DNA from: Trueperaceae bacterium
GTDB lineage: Bacteria > Deinococcota > Deinococci > Deinococcales > Trueperaceae
Direction: 5' to 3'
NCBI GenBank assembly: GCA_020354625.1
Contig: CP070651.1
Coordinates: 4,075,852 to 4,139,851, forward strand
DNA length: 64,000 bases
Part shown: piece after piece, positions 33,633 to 41,834 of the stretch
Layout: each line of letters starts with the position of its first letter
Numbering within the stretch: the first letter of the stretch is position 1
Notes under the pieces: generated by a model
What the model was told of the DNA's origin: nothing
Databases searched by the model: none
What the model saw: only the letters and a program-made list of their open reading frames with translations
Position numbers and translations under genes: made by a program

Positions 33633-33661
33633 ATGGTAGCCAGCTGTGGCTCTGATGTCAA
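33633..33661 (-). promoter_or_regulatory. leuS promoter
   Basis: Perfect -35 TTGACA (complement 33656-33661), 17-base spacer and -10 TACCAT (complement 33633-33638). Transcription should start about seven bases on, just ahead of the leader peptide ATG. Confidence 0.85.
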
Positions 33662-33748
33662 TCGCGTACGCTGTGGTGATCAAAGGGTCGTCGACTCGGA
33701 AGGAGGTAAACTGGAAAAAGGCTAGCTTCACTCCCGAGGAGGATATTC

Positions 33749-35137
33749 ATGGACTACGACCTTATCGTGATCGGCTCGGGGCCGGGCGGTTACCATGCAG
33801 CGATACGTGCAGCTCAACTCGGACAGAAGGTCGCGTGTGTTGAAAAAGAAGCTCTTGGGGGCGTCTGCTTGAATGTCGGTTGCATCCCAACCAAGGCACT
33901 CTTACATGTTGCAGAAGGGCTCCGCGAGGCGAGGCATGCCGAAAGCTACGGTGTCAAGTTCGCCGAGCCAGAGATCGATCTCAAGGCGCTCGAGAAGTGG
34001 AAAAGCGGTGTCGTCAACAAGATGACCGGTGGCGTGCAAATGCTTTTCAAAGGCAACAAGGTCGCGCTTATCGAGGGAGATGCCCGTGTGGCGAGTCCGC
34101 ACTCGGTCGAGGTCGGCGGCACTACTTACAGTACCGACAAGATTATTGTTGCGACCGGTTCGGAGCCGATCGAGATCCCCGGATTTCCCGTCGATGGCGA
34201 GACTATCGTCGACAGTACCGGGGCACTCTCGATTTCAGAAGTTCCCAAGCGCTTTCTGGCGATCGGGGGGAGTGCGATCGGATTGGAGTTTTGCGATATC
34301 TACCACGCGTTGGGCGCTGAAACGACCGTTGTCGAGTTGCTGCCCCAACTCGTGCCGACAAGCGATCCCGATATCGCTGCGGAGCTGACGAAGTCGTTTG
34401 TGAAGCGAGGGATATCGGTTCGTACTGGTACGAAAGCGCTGCAGCAGACCGAGACCGAGCAGGGGATCGAGGTCGTGTTGGAAGATGGCGAAGGGGACCA
34501 AGAGACCATTACGGTAGACAAGATCCTGGTTGCGGTAGGCCGCAAACCGAGGAGTGCAGGCCTCGGTCTGGAGGATATCGGAGTCTCTATCGATGAACGC
34601 GGGTTTATCACGGTCAACGAGCACATGCAGACGAGCGTACCGAATATCTACGCCATCGGTGATGTGGCGTGTCCCCCTCTGCTGGCACACAAGGCCATGA
34701 AGGAGGGATTGGTGGCAGCCGAACACGCAGCGGGTAAATCGGTGGCATTCGACACCATCGTTCCGAGTGTGATCTATACCAATCCCGAATTGGCCAGTGT
34801 GGGTATGACCGAAGCAGAGGCGAGTGAGGCAGGCTATCAGTTGCGTACCGGCACCTTCCCGTTGATGGCCTCGGGTCGTGCGACCGCGCTCGGCCAGACT
34901 GAAGGCGTCATCAAGGTCATCGCGGATCGAGAGACCGATCTACTTCTGGGCTTTCATATGGTTGGGCCGGGTGCCGGTGACATCGTCTCTGAAGCCGCGC
35001 TCGCAATCGAGATGGGTGCTACTTTAGAAGACATCGCCCTTACCCAACACCCTCACCCCACGATTTCCGAGGGTTTCATGGAGGCCGCTGAGCACGCGCA
35101 CGGCAGGGCTATTCACATCTCTAATCGGGGGAAGTGA
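33749..35137 (+). CDS. lpd: Dihydrolipoyl dehydrogenase
   Basis: E3 flavoprotein that reoxidises dihydrolipoamide in 2-oxoacid dehydrogenase or glycine-cleavage complexes. The 462 residues include the FAD motif IGSGPGGYHAA, the redox disulfide GGVCLNVGC (Cys40, Cys45), an NAD-binding GGSAIGLEF, the second FAD motif TSVPNIYAIGDV and the catalytic HPHPTISE near the C-terminus. An ideal GGAGG sits seven bases before the ATG. No E1 or E2 genes are adjacent, so it may be shared by several complexes. It diverges from leuS. Confidence 0.96.
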   Translation: MDYDLIVIGSGPGGYHAAIRAAQLGQKVACVEKEALGGVCLNVGCIPTKALLHVAEGLREARHAESYGVKFAEPEIDLKALEKWKSGVVNKMTGGVQMLFKGNKVALIEGDARVASPHSVEVGGTTYSTDKIIVATGSEPIEIPGFPVDGETIVDSTGALSISEVPKRFLAIGGSAIGLEFCDIYHALGAETTVVELLPQLVPTSDPDIAAELTKSFVKRGISVRTGTKALQQTETEQGIEVVLEDGEGDQETITVDKILVAVGRKPRSAGLGLEDIGVSIDERGFITVNEHMQTSVPNIYAIGDVACPPLLAHKAMKEGLVAAEHAAGKSVAFDTIVPSVIYTNPELASVGMTEAEASEAGYQLRTGTFPLMASGRATALGQTEGVIKVIADRETDLLLGFHMVGPGAGDIVSEAALAIEMGATLEDIALTQHPHPTISEGFMEAAEHAHGRAIHISNRGK

Positions 35138-35164
35138 AGATATCTGAAGAGGTGTTCAGAGAAA

Positions 35165-35283
35165 GCAGACAGTAATGAGTGAGCAGTAATGAGTGATGAG
35201 TAGGGCAACGGCAAGAGGAGATCTGTTTAAATGCGAACTTTCGCAGCTCTCATCACTCATTCCTCATTACCCATCACCAAAAA
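35165..35283 (-). repeat. Dispersed repeat, copy C
   Basis: On the minus strand GGTGATGGGTAATGAG (35278-35263) and AGTGATGAGAGCTGCGAA (about 35258-35241) repeat the blocks of copies A and B in inverted orientation. The left part has AGTAATGAGTGAGCAG and AATGAGTGATGAG, giving an imperfect palindrome overall. It fills the gap between convergent lpd and argJ. Confidence 0.7.
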
Positions 35284-35319
35284 GGTTTTAGTGCAGACTC
35301 AGACCGTTCCAACTCGCTT

Positions 35320-36468
35320 TTAGGTATGGTAATCCGCATTGATATGTACGTATTCGGGGCCGAGGTCACAGCCCCAAGCGATGCCATTTTCGTTGCCGGC
35401 CGCCAGGTTGATCTCGATCTCTACATCGTTTTCACGCATCTCGGAAGATAGCTTGGCGGCTTCGAAGTCCTGAGGGCTTCCGTGGTAGACAACGGTACCT
35501 TGCAAGGTGATGAGCACACTCGACTGATCGGCAACGGCACCAGATGTCCCCACTGCGGAGAGGATGCGCCCCCAGTTGGGGTCGTTACCGTGTATCGCTG
35601 CCTTCACCAAGGAGCTCTTGGCGACCTGTCGTGCGGCGGTACGTGCTTCCTCTACCGTGCGGGCTCCCCTTACTCTTACGGTGATGAGTTTGCTGGCGCC
35701 CTCACCGTCTGCAGCGATCTTTTCGGCCAGCTTTTGGCACACGGCTTCGAGCGCTTCACTGAACTCTTGCTGTGCTGCAGGGTGGTGATTGCTCGACAAC
35801 AAGATTGCCATGTCGTTCGGGGAGGTATCTCCATCGACGCTCACCTGATTGAAGCTGCGGTTCACGATCTCAGGCCAGAGTTCACGGAGCAAGCCCTGCG
35901 GTAGGTCGGCGTCAGTCATGACAAAGGCCAGCATGGTGGCCATCGTAGGGTGAATCATGCCAGAACCTTTGGCGATACCGACGATGCGTACTCCGTTGCG
36001 TAACGTCGCTGCCACTTGTTTGGTGCGCGTATCGGTGGTGAGGATGGCTTCGGCGAAGTTGCTGCTATCATCCTCGAGCGTCTTGATCAGTTCGGGGATC
36101 GCTTGTGTGATTTTCTCGACGGGCAATTTCTCGCCGATGATCCCTGTGCTGGCGGTGAGGATGTCTTGTACTCTCGGGAGCCCAAAAGAGGTGGCGACAG
36201 CACCAGCAAAATCTTCGTTGTCCCAGATGCCTTGATCGCCGTTGGCGCAGTTGGCATTCCCGCTGTTGACCACGAGACCTCGTACAGGCCAGTCCGTGGC
36301 ATATCTCGCGCGATTACGGGATACACACGGTGCTTTGAGCGAGTTGGTGGTGCTCGTCATGGCCCATGAGAGAGCCTGGCTCGAGTAGATGAGGCCCAGG
36401 TCGGGTCGGCTAGATGCTTTGAGACCAGCGACGATTCCTGAGCTTTGGAAGCCGTTTGGGAGTTTCAT
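35320..36468 (-). CDS. argJ: Bifunctional glutamate N-acetyltransferase ArgJ
   Basis: Transfers acetyl from N-acetylornithine to glutamate (and often makes N-acetylglutamate from acetyl-CoA), closing the cyclic arginine pathway. The 382-residue precursor self-cleaves at the Thr of KGSGMIHPTMATMLAF (near residue 180) into two chains. NSGNANCANG and GNDPNWGRI are further family motifs. ATG at 36468 overlaps the argC stop (ATGA) and has GGAG seven bases before it; the GTG just upstream abuts that site and is unlikely. Last gene of argF-argC-argJ. Confidence 0.96.
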   Translation of the reverse strand: MKLPNGFQSSGIVAGLKASSRPDLGLIYSSQALSWAMTSTTNSLKAPCVSRNRARYATDWPVRGLVVNSGNANCANGDQGIWDNEDFAGAVATSFGLPRVQDILTASTGIIGEKLPVEKITQAIPELIKTLEDDSSNFAEAILTTDTRTKQVAATLRNGVRIVGIAKGSGMIHPTMATMLAFVMTDADLPQGLLRELWPEIVNRSFNQVSVDGDTSPNDMAILLSSNHHPAAQQEFSEALEAVCQKLAEKIAADGEGASKLITVRVRGARTVEEARTAARQVAKSSLVKAAIHGNDPNWGRILSAVGTSGAVADQSSVLITLQGTVVYHGSPQDFEAAKLSSEMRENDVEIEINLAAGNENGIAWGCDLGPEYVHINADYHT

Positions 36469-37535
36469 GGCCACACTCCTTCGAGTTGCAATCCGAGGGT
36501 CTCTTCGAAGTCGTTGACGACGTTGAAGTTCTGCACCGCTTGTCCAGCAGCACCTTTTCCGAGGTTGTCGAGCGCGGCAAAGGCGACCACGATCTGGCTC
36601 CTCGCATCGTAGCGCACGCTGAGGATGGTGCGGTCGCTGCCGTAGACTGCCTTTGTCTGAGGGAGTTCGTCTTGAACGATGATGAGCGGATCCCCTCTAT
36701 AGTACTCTCGGTATATACCGAGAAGACGCTCCGAATCAAGGAGGTTTTTCTCAGGACGCGTGTAGCAAGTTGCCAGGATGCCGCGGGTCATCGGGACCAA
36801 GTGGGGGTTGAAGCTCACCACCGGCCCTGCTGTTCTTCGGTGCGTTTCGAGACGTTTTCCCGACGCTTTCGCCCGCCCCAAGGTCGCTTCGATTTCGGCC
36901 GTATGACGGTGGGTACCGGCGACCTTGTAGGGCTTTACGTTCTCGGTCACTTCGGTGAAGTGAAAGGGTAGAGAAGGGGCTCTGCCGGCTCCAGACACGC
37001 CGGTGGCGACGTGTGCGATGACATTTTCCCCCAGCAGACCGTTCGCTGCAAGAGGTGCTAGTGCGAGACTGGCGGCGCTGGCGTTGCAACCGGGATTGGC
37101 CACCAACTGTGTTCCAGGAAGCTCTTCCCGGTGGAGCTCTGTAAGGCCGTAACGGGCGAGTGGGAGCAGTTCTGGGTGGGGGTGTGTCTGTCCGTACCAC
37201 GTTTCATACTCGTTCTGGGTTAGCCGAAAGTCGGCCGAGAGATCGATTACGTTCTTACCGGCATCGATCGCCAACTTGACCAGTGGGGCCGTAGCTCCGT
37301 GTGGTGTCGCATAGAAGAGCACCTCGCACGCTTCGACGACCGATTCATGGTCTTGAAAGGTATGCTCGAATAGGCCGGCGAATTGAGGCCAACAGGTGGC
37401 GAGTGGCTGGCCTTCGAATTGTCTTGAGGCGAGAGCGGCGAGCTCCACATGAGGGTGTCGCTCGAGCCTTTCGATGAGCCCCGAACCGCCGTATCCGCTC
37501 GCACCTAGAATCCCCACGCGTACCTTTTGGGTCAT
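36465..37535 (-). CDS. argC: N-acetyl-gamma-glutamyl-phosphate reductase
   Basis: Third step of arginine synthesis: NADPH reduction of N-acetylglutamyl phosphate to the semialdehyde. The 356-residue protein has the NADP motif GILGASGYGGSGLIERL at the N-terminus and the catalytic cysteine in VANPGCNASAASLAL (near residue 154), plus GTHRHTAEIE. It follows argF by 21 bases and overlaps argJ by four. argB and argD are not in the window. Confidence 0.96.
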   Translation of the reverse strand: MTQKVRVGILGASGYGGSGLIERLERHPHVELAALASRQFEGQPLATCWPQFAGLFEHTFQDHESVVEACEVLFYATPHGATAPLVKLAIDAGKNVIDLSADFRLTQNEYETWYGQTHPHPELLPLARYGLTELHREELPGTQLVANPGCNASAASLALAPLAANGLLGENVIAHVATGVSGAGRAPSLPFHFTEVTENVKPYKVAGTHRHTAEIEATLGRAKASGKRLETHRRTAGPVVSFNPHLVPMTRGILATCYTRPEKNLLDSERLLGIYREYYRGDPLIIVQDELPQTKAVYGSDRTILSVRYDARSQIVVAFAALDNLGKGAAGQAVQNFNVVNDFEETLGLQLEGVWP

Positions 37536-37556
37536 ATCATTCTGCCTCCGAAATTG

Positions 37557-38501
37557 CTACTCGCTGCTACCCAAAAGTTGCAACAAGACCGCTTTTTGGG
37601 CGTGAAGGCGATTTTCCGCTTGGTCGAATACGTGGCTCTGCGGGTGATAGACCGCTTCTTCGCTACACTCTTCGCCATAGTGGGCAGGTAAGTCGTGCAT
37701 GAAGATCCCTCGGTCGGAGAGGAGGTCGAACCATTCGGGTGTCACGGTGTATCCGCTAAAGGCGCGGCGCCGTTTTTCGGTTTCCTGCTCTTGCCCCATC
37801 GAGATCCACACATCGGTGTAGAGCACATCGGCTCCACGGCAGGCAGCCTTCGGATCTCTCACGATGGTGATATCGGCGCCCTTTTTCCGGGCTGGTTCCA
37901 ATACATCTGCCTCTGGCTCATATCCTTCGGGGCAGGCGATGGTCAGCGAGATACCCGTGTGAACGGCGGCATTGATGTGGGAGTGGCAGACGTTGTTTCC
38001 ATCGCCCACGAAGGCGACTCTGAGGCCCTCCACGTCACCGAATACCTCTCTCAACGTAAGGTGGTCGGCGAGAAGTTGACAGGGATGGAAGAGATCGGAA
38101 AGGCCATTGATCACGGGGACGGTGGCGTGCACGGCCAGCTCGACAAGGGTGTCGTGGCTGTGGGTTCGTGCCATGATCCCCTCCACCCATCGATCGAGAT
38201 TGTGGGCGATGTCTCGAAGAGATTCCCGCACTCCCAGGCCGATAGTGTCTTGGTTTAGAAGAATCGCTTGCCCGCCGAGCTGGTACATGGCGATGTCGAA
38301 GGTCGTTCGGGTGCGCAGCGACTGCTTCTCAAAAATCATCGCCAGCGTTTTGTGCTTGAGAGGTTGGGGGCGAAACCCGTCTTTCCAACCGCGTTTCAGC
38401 TCCAGGGCGCAGGCGAGTAGTTGCTGGAACTCTTCTCGATTCAGAGCCTGCAGTGAAAGGAGGTCACGCCCTCTCAAAGCGTCGATCGACGTAACGTCCA
38501 T
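37557..38501 (-). CDS. argF: Ornithine carbamoyltransferase
   Basis: Joins carbamoyl phosphate and ornithine to give citrulline. The 314-residue enzyme has the carbamoyl-phosphate motif as SLRTR (usual STRTR), ARTHSHDTL, LFHPCQLLAD and the ornithine-side VGDGNNVCHS and DVWISMGQE. The C-terminal motif, classically HCLP, reads HDLPAHYGEE, replacing the cysteine by Asp. GVRESLRDIAHNLDRW and NRLHAQKA support OTCase rather than aspartate carbamoyltransferase. Acetyl- or succinyl-ornithine specificity cannot be excluded, but ArgJ in the same operon predicts free ornithine. Start has AAAGGGAG seven bases upstream. Confidence 0.93.
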   Translation of the reverse strand: MDVTSIDALRGRDLLSLQALNREEFQQLLACALELKRGWKDGFRPQPLKHKTLAMIFEKQSLRTRTTFDIAMYQLGGQAILLNQDTIGLGVRESLRDIAHNLDRWVEGIMARTHSHDTLVELAVHATVPVINGLSDLFHPCQLLADHLTLREVFGDVEGLRVAFVGDGNNVCHSHINAAVHTGISLTIACPEGYEPEADVLEPARKKGADITIVRDPKAACRGADVLYTDVWISMGQEQETEKRRRAFSGYTVTPEWFDLLSDRGIFMHDLPAHYGEECSEEAVYHPQSHVFDQAENRLHAQKAVLLQLLGSSE

Positions 38502-38587
38502 GGTTGCGCTCCCTTTCGTTCGACCGTGCGTTCAGCGATAGCCAGGTACGTTTCGGTGAGGCGAGCCACACCGCTGGTCGAGACCCG

Positions 38588-38616
38588 ACTCTACCACGGG
38601 TGCATCTCGTGGTGAA
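38588..38616 (-). promoter_or_regulatory. argF operon promoter with internal inverted repeat
   Basis: -35 TTCACC (complement 38611-38616), 17-base spacer, -10 TAGAGT (complement 38588-38593), the latter preceded by TGG. The spacer is bounded by an inverted repeat ACCACG/CGTGGT (38593-38598 and 38608-38613), well placed for a repressor. It does not match the standard ArgR box. The leader to argF is about 80 bases. Confidence 0.5.
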
Positions 38617-38685
38617 AAGCCCAGCCAATACCCATCTGGCACACGCTGAACCCGAAGTTCAGGTGGGTTGTCGGGGCGAAGCGCG

Positions 38686-39819
38686 TTATGCCATGCCGAG
38701 GAGACCGAGATACCAGTTTAAAAAGAGATCGCCCAGAAATAGGGCGAGAAGCCCACCGAAGACCAGATAGGGTCCGAAGGGAACGAAGCGACTACCCCCC
38801 ATGAGTCGCGAGATAATGCCTCCGAGCGCACCGATGAGAAACGATAAGAACAGCGCGATGAGGAGTTTTTCCCAGCCCAAAATAGCTCCGAGCACGGCCG
38901 CGAGCTTAACGTCTCCAAATCCCATGGCAACAGGTTCTTCGTCCGTTTCCTGATCGTGCGGCGTTCCCTGTACCAGCGTGTCACGAAGCCACCAGTAGAC
39001 GGCACCGAGGATGGCGATCGCACCGGTAGCGCCGAGGCTTCCGGTGATCGCAGTCAGCGGCTTGACCAGCAACCCGGTGGTGCTCAACAGGAGAGCCGGA
39101 ACCAACAAGCTGTAGATGAGCGGTTCCTTTAGGCGCAAGGTCTTTTTACTCAGGAGGTTGAGCAGGGTTGCAAACAGGGCCAGGGCTATACCCGCCAACA
39201 GGCCTCCCACAGCGCCGCCGAGGGCAGCCAAGTTCACCTGATCCATGCCGATCGGCCAGAGACGCTCTTTCGTATCGTGGAACTTTCTTAGTACCAGGCC
39301 ACCGACTCGGTTGATCAAAACTACGATACCGGCCCCAACAACAGCGCCGGTCAGCGCTTCGAGCAGATCTGGAAGGCCGCTACCAGACGAGTATAAGAGG
39401 GTACCGAGCACCCCGACGAAGATCGCCGGCAGAGTGAGGCTATCGGGCAGAATATAGTGATCGATGTCGATCGCGGCCATGATGACGAGCATGGCAAAGA
39501 TGATCAGTAGTGGCAAGAGGGCCGGGCCGTGCTGCTCGACGGGCCAACGGAGTGCAAGGAGTACGAACCCTGCAGCCATGATGAGTTCGATCAGAGGGTA
39601 GCGGAAGCTAATCCGCTTCTTGCAAGACCGACACCGACCCCCGAGAACCAACCAGGAAAAGACCGGAACCAGCTCGAGCGGGCTCAACCGGTGGTGGCAG
39701 TGTGGACAGTGTGAGGCGGGAAAAGCGACGGACCTACGCTGTGGTAGACGATGGATCACGACGTTGGCGAAGCTGCCGATCAGGCTTCCGAGAATTCCCA
39801 AGAAGACCAAGGAGTACAA
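38686..39819 (-). CDS. pilD: Type IV prepilin peptidase / methyltransferase
   Basis: Integral membrane aspartyl protease that cleaves and N-methylates type IV prepilins, needed for pili and natural transformation. The 377-residue protein has two zinc-binding Cys pairs (CPHCHHR and CRSCKK), the first catalytic Asp in IMAAIDIDHYILPD and the second in GFGDVKL. About 100 extra residues with further membrane helices separate these motifs, making it longer than the usual ~260-290 aa. Start is TTG at 39819 with AGGAAAG upstream; no ATG fits. No pil genes are adjacent. Confidence 0.93.
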   Translation of the reverse strand: MYSLVFLGILGSLIGSFANVVIHRLPQRRSVAFPASHCPHCHHRLSPLELVPVFSWLVLGGRCRSCKKRISFRYPLIELIMAAGFVLLALRWPVEQHGPALLPLLIIFAMLVIMAAIDIDHYILPDSLTLPAIFVGVLGTLLYSSGSGLPDLLEALTGAVVGAGIVVLINRVGGLVLRKFHDTKERLWPIGMDQVNLAALGGAVGGLLAGIALALFATLLNLLSKKTLRLKEPLIYSLLVPALLLSTTGLLVKPLTAITGSLGATGAIAILGAVYWWLRDTLVQGTPHDQETDEEPVAMGFGDVKLAAVLGAILGWEKLLIALFLSFLIGALGGIISRLMGGSRFVPFGPYLVFGGLLALFLGDLFLNWYLGLLGMA

Positions 39820-39909
39820 AGCGATCTTTCCTTTTGCGCCCCTTTTTACCTGGCAAGGTGAGCGCGATACCGAGTTCTATCGCCAGGTACTGATTTCTCA
39901 TGATGAACC

Positions 39910-39927
39910 TGTTAGACTACTGCCGCT
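39910..39927 (+). promoter_or_regulatory. Extended -10 promoter of the OmpH-like gene
   Basis: TG-T-TAGACT (39910-39918) followed by nine bases and the ATG at 39928. Confidence 0.5.
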
Positions 39928-40422
39928 ATGAGAAGACTCACCCTCGCTCTCCTCACCACGTTCGTGTTGCTGATCTTGTCAAGTACCACGCTTACCGCCC
40001 AAGAACAGACAATGAAGATCGTATTTGTCGATTCACAGGTCGCTATCAACGCACATCCTGCTGGCCAAGAGGCTCAAGTCCTTCAAGAGCAAGCTCGCCT
40101 CGAAGTCCTGCAGATTCGTAATGACATCGAAAGCCTGGCGCAGAGAATCCGTGCCGGTCAGCAACTGAGCGCTAACGAAAGCGAACGGTACCAGCTGCTG
40201 CTGACCACCCTCGAAAGCATCCAACAACGCTATGAAGCAGACATCAGCCAGAAAGTCCAGCCGGCGATCGAATCTGTCAACGAAGTCATTCGCACGCTGG
40301 CCATAGAAAACGGGTATTCCGTCGTTTTCGATCGGGGTATCGCAGCGCAAGGGTTGGTCGTCTTCGCCCAAGAAGGGCTCGATATCACACCACTCGTCTT
40401 GGAGCGTCTCCAAAGCCGCTAA
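39928..40422 (+). CDS. OmpH/Skp-like periplasmic chaperone
   Basis: A 164-residue exported protein: signal peptide 1-24 (hydrophobic LLTTFVLLILSSTTLTA), then the OmpH pattern KIVFVDSQVAINAHPAGQEA, a long coiled-coil (about 50-115) and a closing strand NGYSVVFDRGIAAQGLVVFA. OmpH/Skp proteins hold outer-membrane proteins during export, consistent with an outer-membrane-bearing Deinococcota cell. It stands alone with its own promoter, convergent with trmD, and not beside bamA as in many diderms. Confidence 0.88.
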   Translation: MRRLTLALLTTFVLLILSSTTLTAQEQTMKIVFVDSQVAINAHPAGQEAQVLQEQARLEVLQIRNDIESLAQRIRAGQQLSANESERYQLLLTTLESIQQRYEADISQKVQPAIESVNEVIRTLAIENGYSVVFDRGIAAQGLVVFAQEGLDITPLVLERLQSR

Positions 40423-40462
40423 CCGGTTGGGTGCTACCGTTTGCTCCGAAGCCGAGCGAGGT

Positions 40463-41194
40463 CTAGGTTTCGTTTCGCAGTTCTTCTAGGTAGGCTCGGT
40501 CTTCGTCCGTTAGCTCGGCCGAATCCAAGAGATCGGGGCGACGCTCGAGGGTGCGTTGCAACGCCTGTTTCCGGCGCCAAGAGCGGATCTTCTGATGGTG
40601 ACCGCTCAACAAGATCTCGGGTACGGCTATACCGTCAAAGCTGGTGGGGCGCGTGTACTCTGGATAATCGAGCAACCCGGTTGAAAACGAGTCTTGATGG
40701 TGGCTGTCAGCCGCTCCAAGAACACCGGGGATCAGTCTGGCCGTCGCTTCGATCAGCGCCAGAGCCGCTACCTCTCCGCCCATGAGCACGAAATCACCGA
40801 TACTGACCTCTCGGCTCACGTAGGCTTCGAGCCGCGCATCGAACCCCTCATAGCGGCCGGCAATCAGGCAGAGGTGGTCTTTGCCGGCGAGCTCTTCGAC
40901 CATAGGTTGGCTGAGCGGTTCGCCCACGGGCGAGAGGAGGATGATTTCGTCGGGGGGCGGAGTTTCCGCTCGTATCTCCTCGATCGCCCTGACCGCGACA
41001 TCCACCCGGATCACCATGCCGGCACCGCCCCCATAAGGGGTGTCATCGACACGATTGTGCTTGTCGTTGGCGAATTTCCGCAGGTCGCGTGCATCGAGGC
41101 TGATCACGCCTTTCTCGTTGGCCCTGCCGAGCAGTGCCTCTTGGGCCCATAGGGAGATGAGTTGTGGAAATAGGGTGTAGACGGTGTATTTCAT
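40463..41194 (-). CDS. trmD: tRNA (guanine-N1)-methyltransferase
   Basis: Methylates G37 of tRNAs that have G36, preventing frameshifts. The 243-residue SPOUT enzyme shows YTVYTLFPQLI, PYGGGAGMV, the trefoil-knot strand LLSPVGEPLSQ, LIAGRYEGFDAR and SIGDFVLMGGE, and the DSFSTGLLDYPEYTRP substrate loop. ATG overlaps the rimM stop (ATGA). Last gene of the ffh-rpsP-khpA-rimM-trmD cluster; rplS, often next, is absent here. Confidence 0.96.
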   Translation of the reverse strand: MKYTVYTLFPQLISLWAQEALLGRANEKGVISLDARDLRKFANDKHNRVDDTPYGGGAGMVIRVDVAVRAIEEIRAETPPPDEIILLSPVGEPLSQPMVEELAGKDHLCLIAGRYEGFDARLEAYVSREVSIGDFVLMGGEVAALALIEATARLIPGVLGAADSHHQDSFSTGLLDYPEYTRPTSFDGIAVPEILLSGHHQKIRSWRRKQALQRTLERRPDLLDSAELTDEDRAYLEELRNET

Positions 41195-41781
41195 CGTCTC
41201 TTTTCGTCCCCGTCGTCGAGAAGACCTGCTGGGGGCGATGAGATGTGTATCGTTCTCTCGTCGACCGTTACATAGGGTGCTGTCAGGGGGACGAGAACCC
41301 TGTGGAGAGCGTTTCGATCGCCAGTGATACCGCTCGTTTTCACCTCGACCACGACTTGCCCACCCGCGTCCATCACGTCGGTCACCTCGCCGTAGTCTTT
41401 GCCATCCACTGTCACTCTCGAGCCGATCAGCAGGTCGAAGTAAAACGTTTCAGAGAGGTTGGGGAGGGCCGCACGATCGGCGAAGACGGCTCCGTGGACG
41501 AGCGTTTTGGCACGATCGACGCGTTTTACGCGTTCGAGATGGAGAATAAAAGCATTCCCCCTGGGCATGACTTGGCGGATCTTGCTGGGACCGAGGCCGG
41601 TAACAAAGACCTCATCGACGGTGGTGATGGCACGCGCCTCGCCAGGCCCCAAGGGATAAAAATGGAGCCCACCGGCCAACTGAAACGTCTTACCGAGCCG
41701 TCCTAAAAGGACGTACGTTTCCGGTGCTTGTTCCCAAGCACGAGTTCCGGTCGGCGCTTTCGGTGCCCTACCAGACGACAT
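41191..41781 (-). CDS. rimM: 16S rRNA processing protein RimM
   Basis: A 196-residue ribosome maturation factor that helps assemble the 30S head with S19. N-terminal RimM beta barrel (YVLLGRLGKTFQLAGGLHFY) and C-terminal PRC-barrel (LIGSRVTVDGKDYGEVTDVM, then VLVPLTAPYVTVDERTIHIS). The first ~22 residues are a non-conserved extension. It is weakly conserved overall, but position between khpA and trmD makes the call secure. Confidence 0.93.
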   Translation of the reverse strand: MSSGRAPKAPTGTRAWEQAPETYVLLGRLGKTFQLAGGLHFYPLGPGEARAITTVDEVFVTGLGPSKIRQVMPRGNAFILHLERVKRVDRAKTLVHGAVFADRAALPNLSETFYFDLLIGSRVTVDGKDYGEVTDVMDAGGQVVVEVKTSGITGDRNALHRVLVPLTAPYVTVDERTIHISSPPAGLLDDGDEKRR

Positions 41782-41834
41782 GATCGATCGGTGCTTCGAC
41801 GTTGGATAAAGGTCGGTGGAATGGGTGGGCCGAG

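Noticed and set aside
33591..33635. Alternative leuS leader peptide with two adjacent Trp and several Phe codons
   Set aside because: Its ATG lies inside the -10 TACCAT, so it would not be in the transcript from the evident promoter.
33446..33640. T-box riboswitch before leuS
   Set aside because: The conserved AGGGTGG-ACCGCG T-box sequence and specifier-loop architecture are absent; the leader-peptide attenuator explains the structures.
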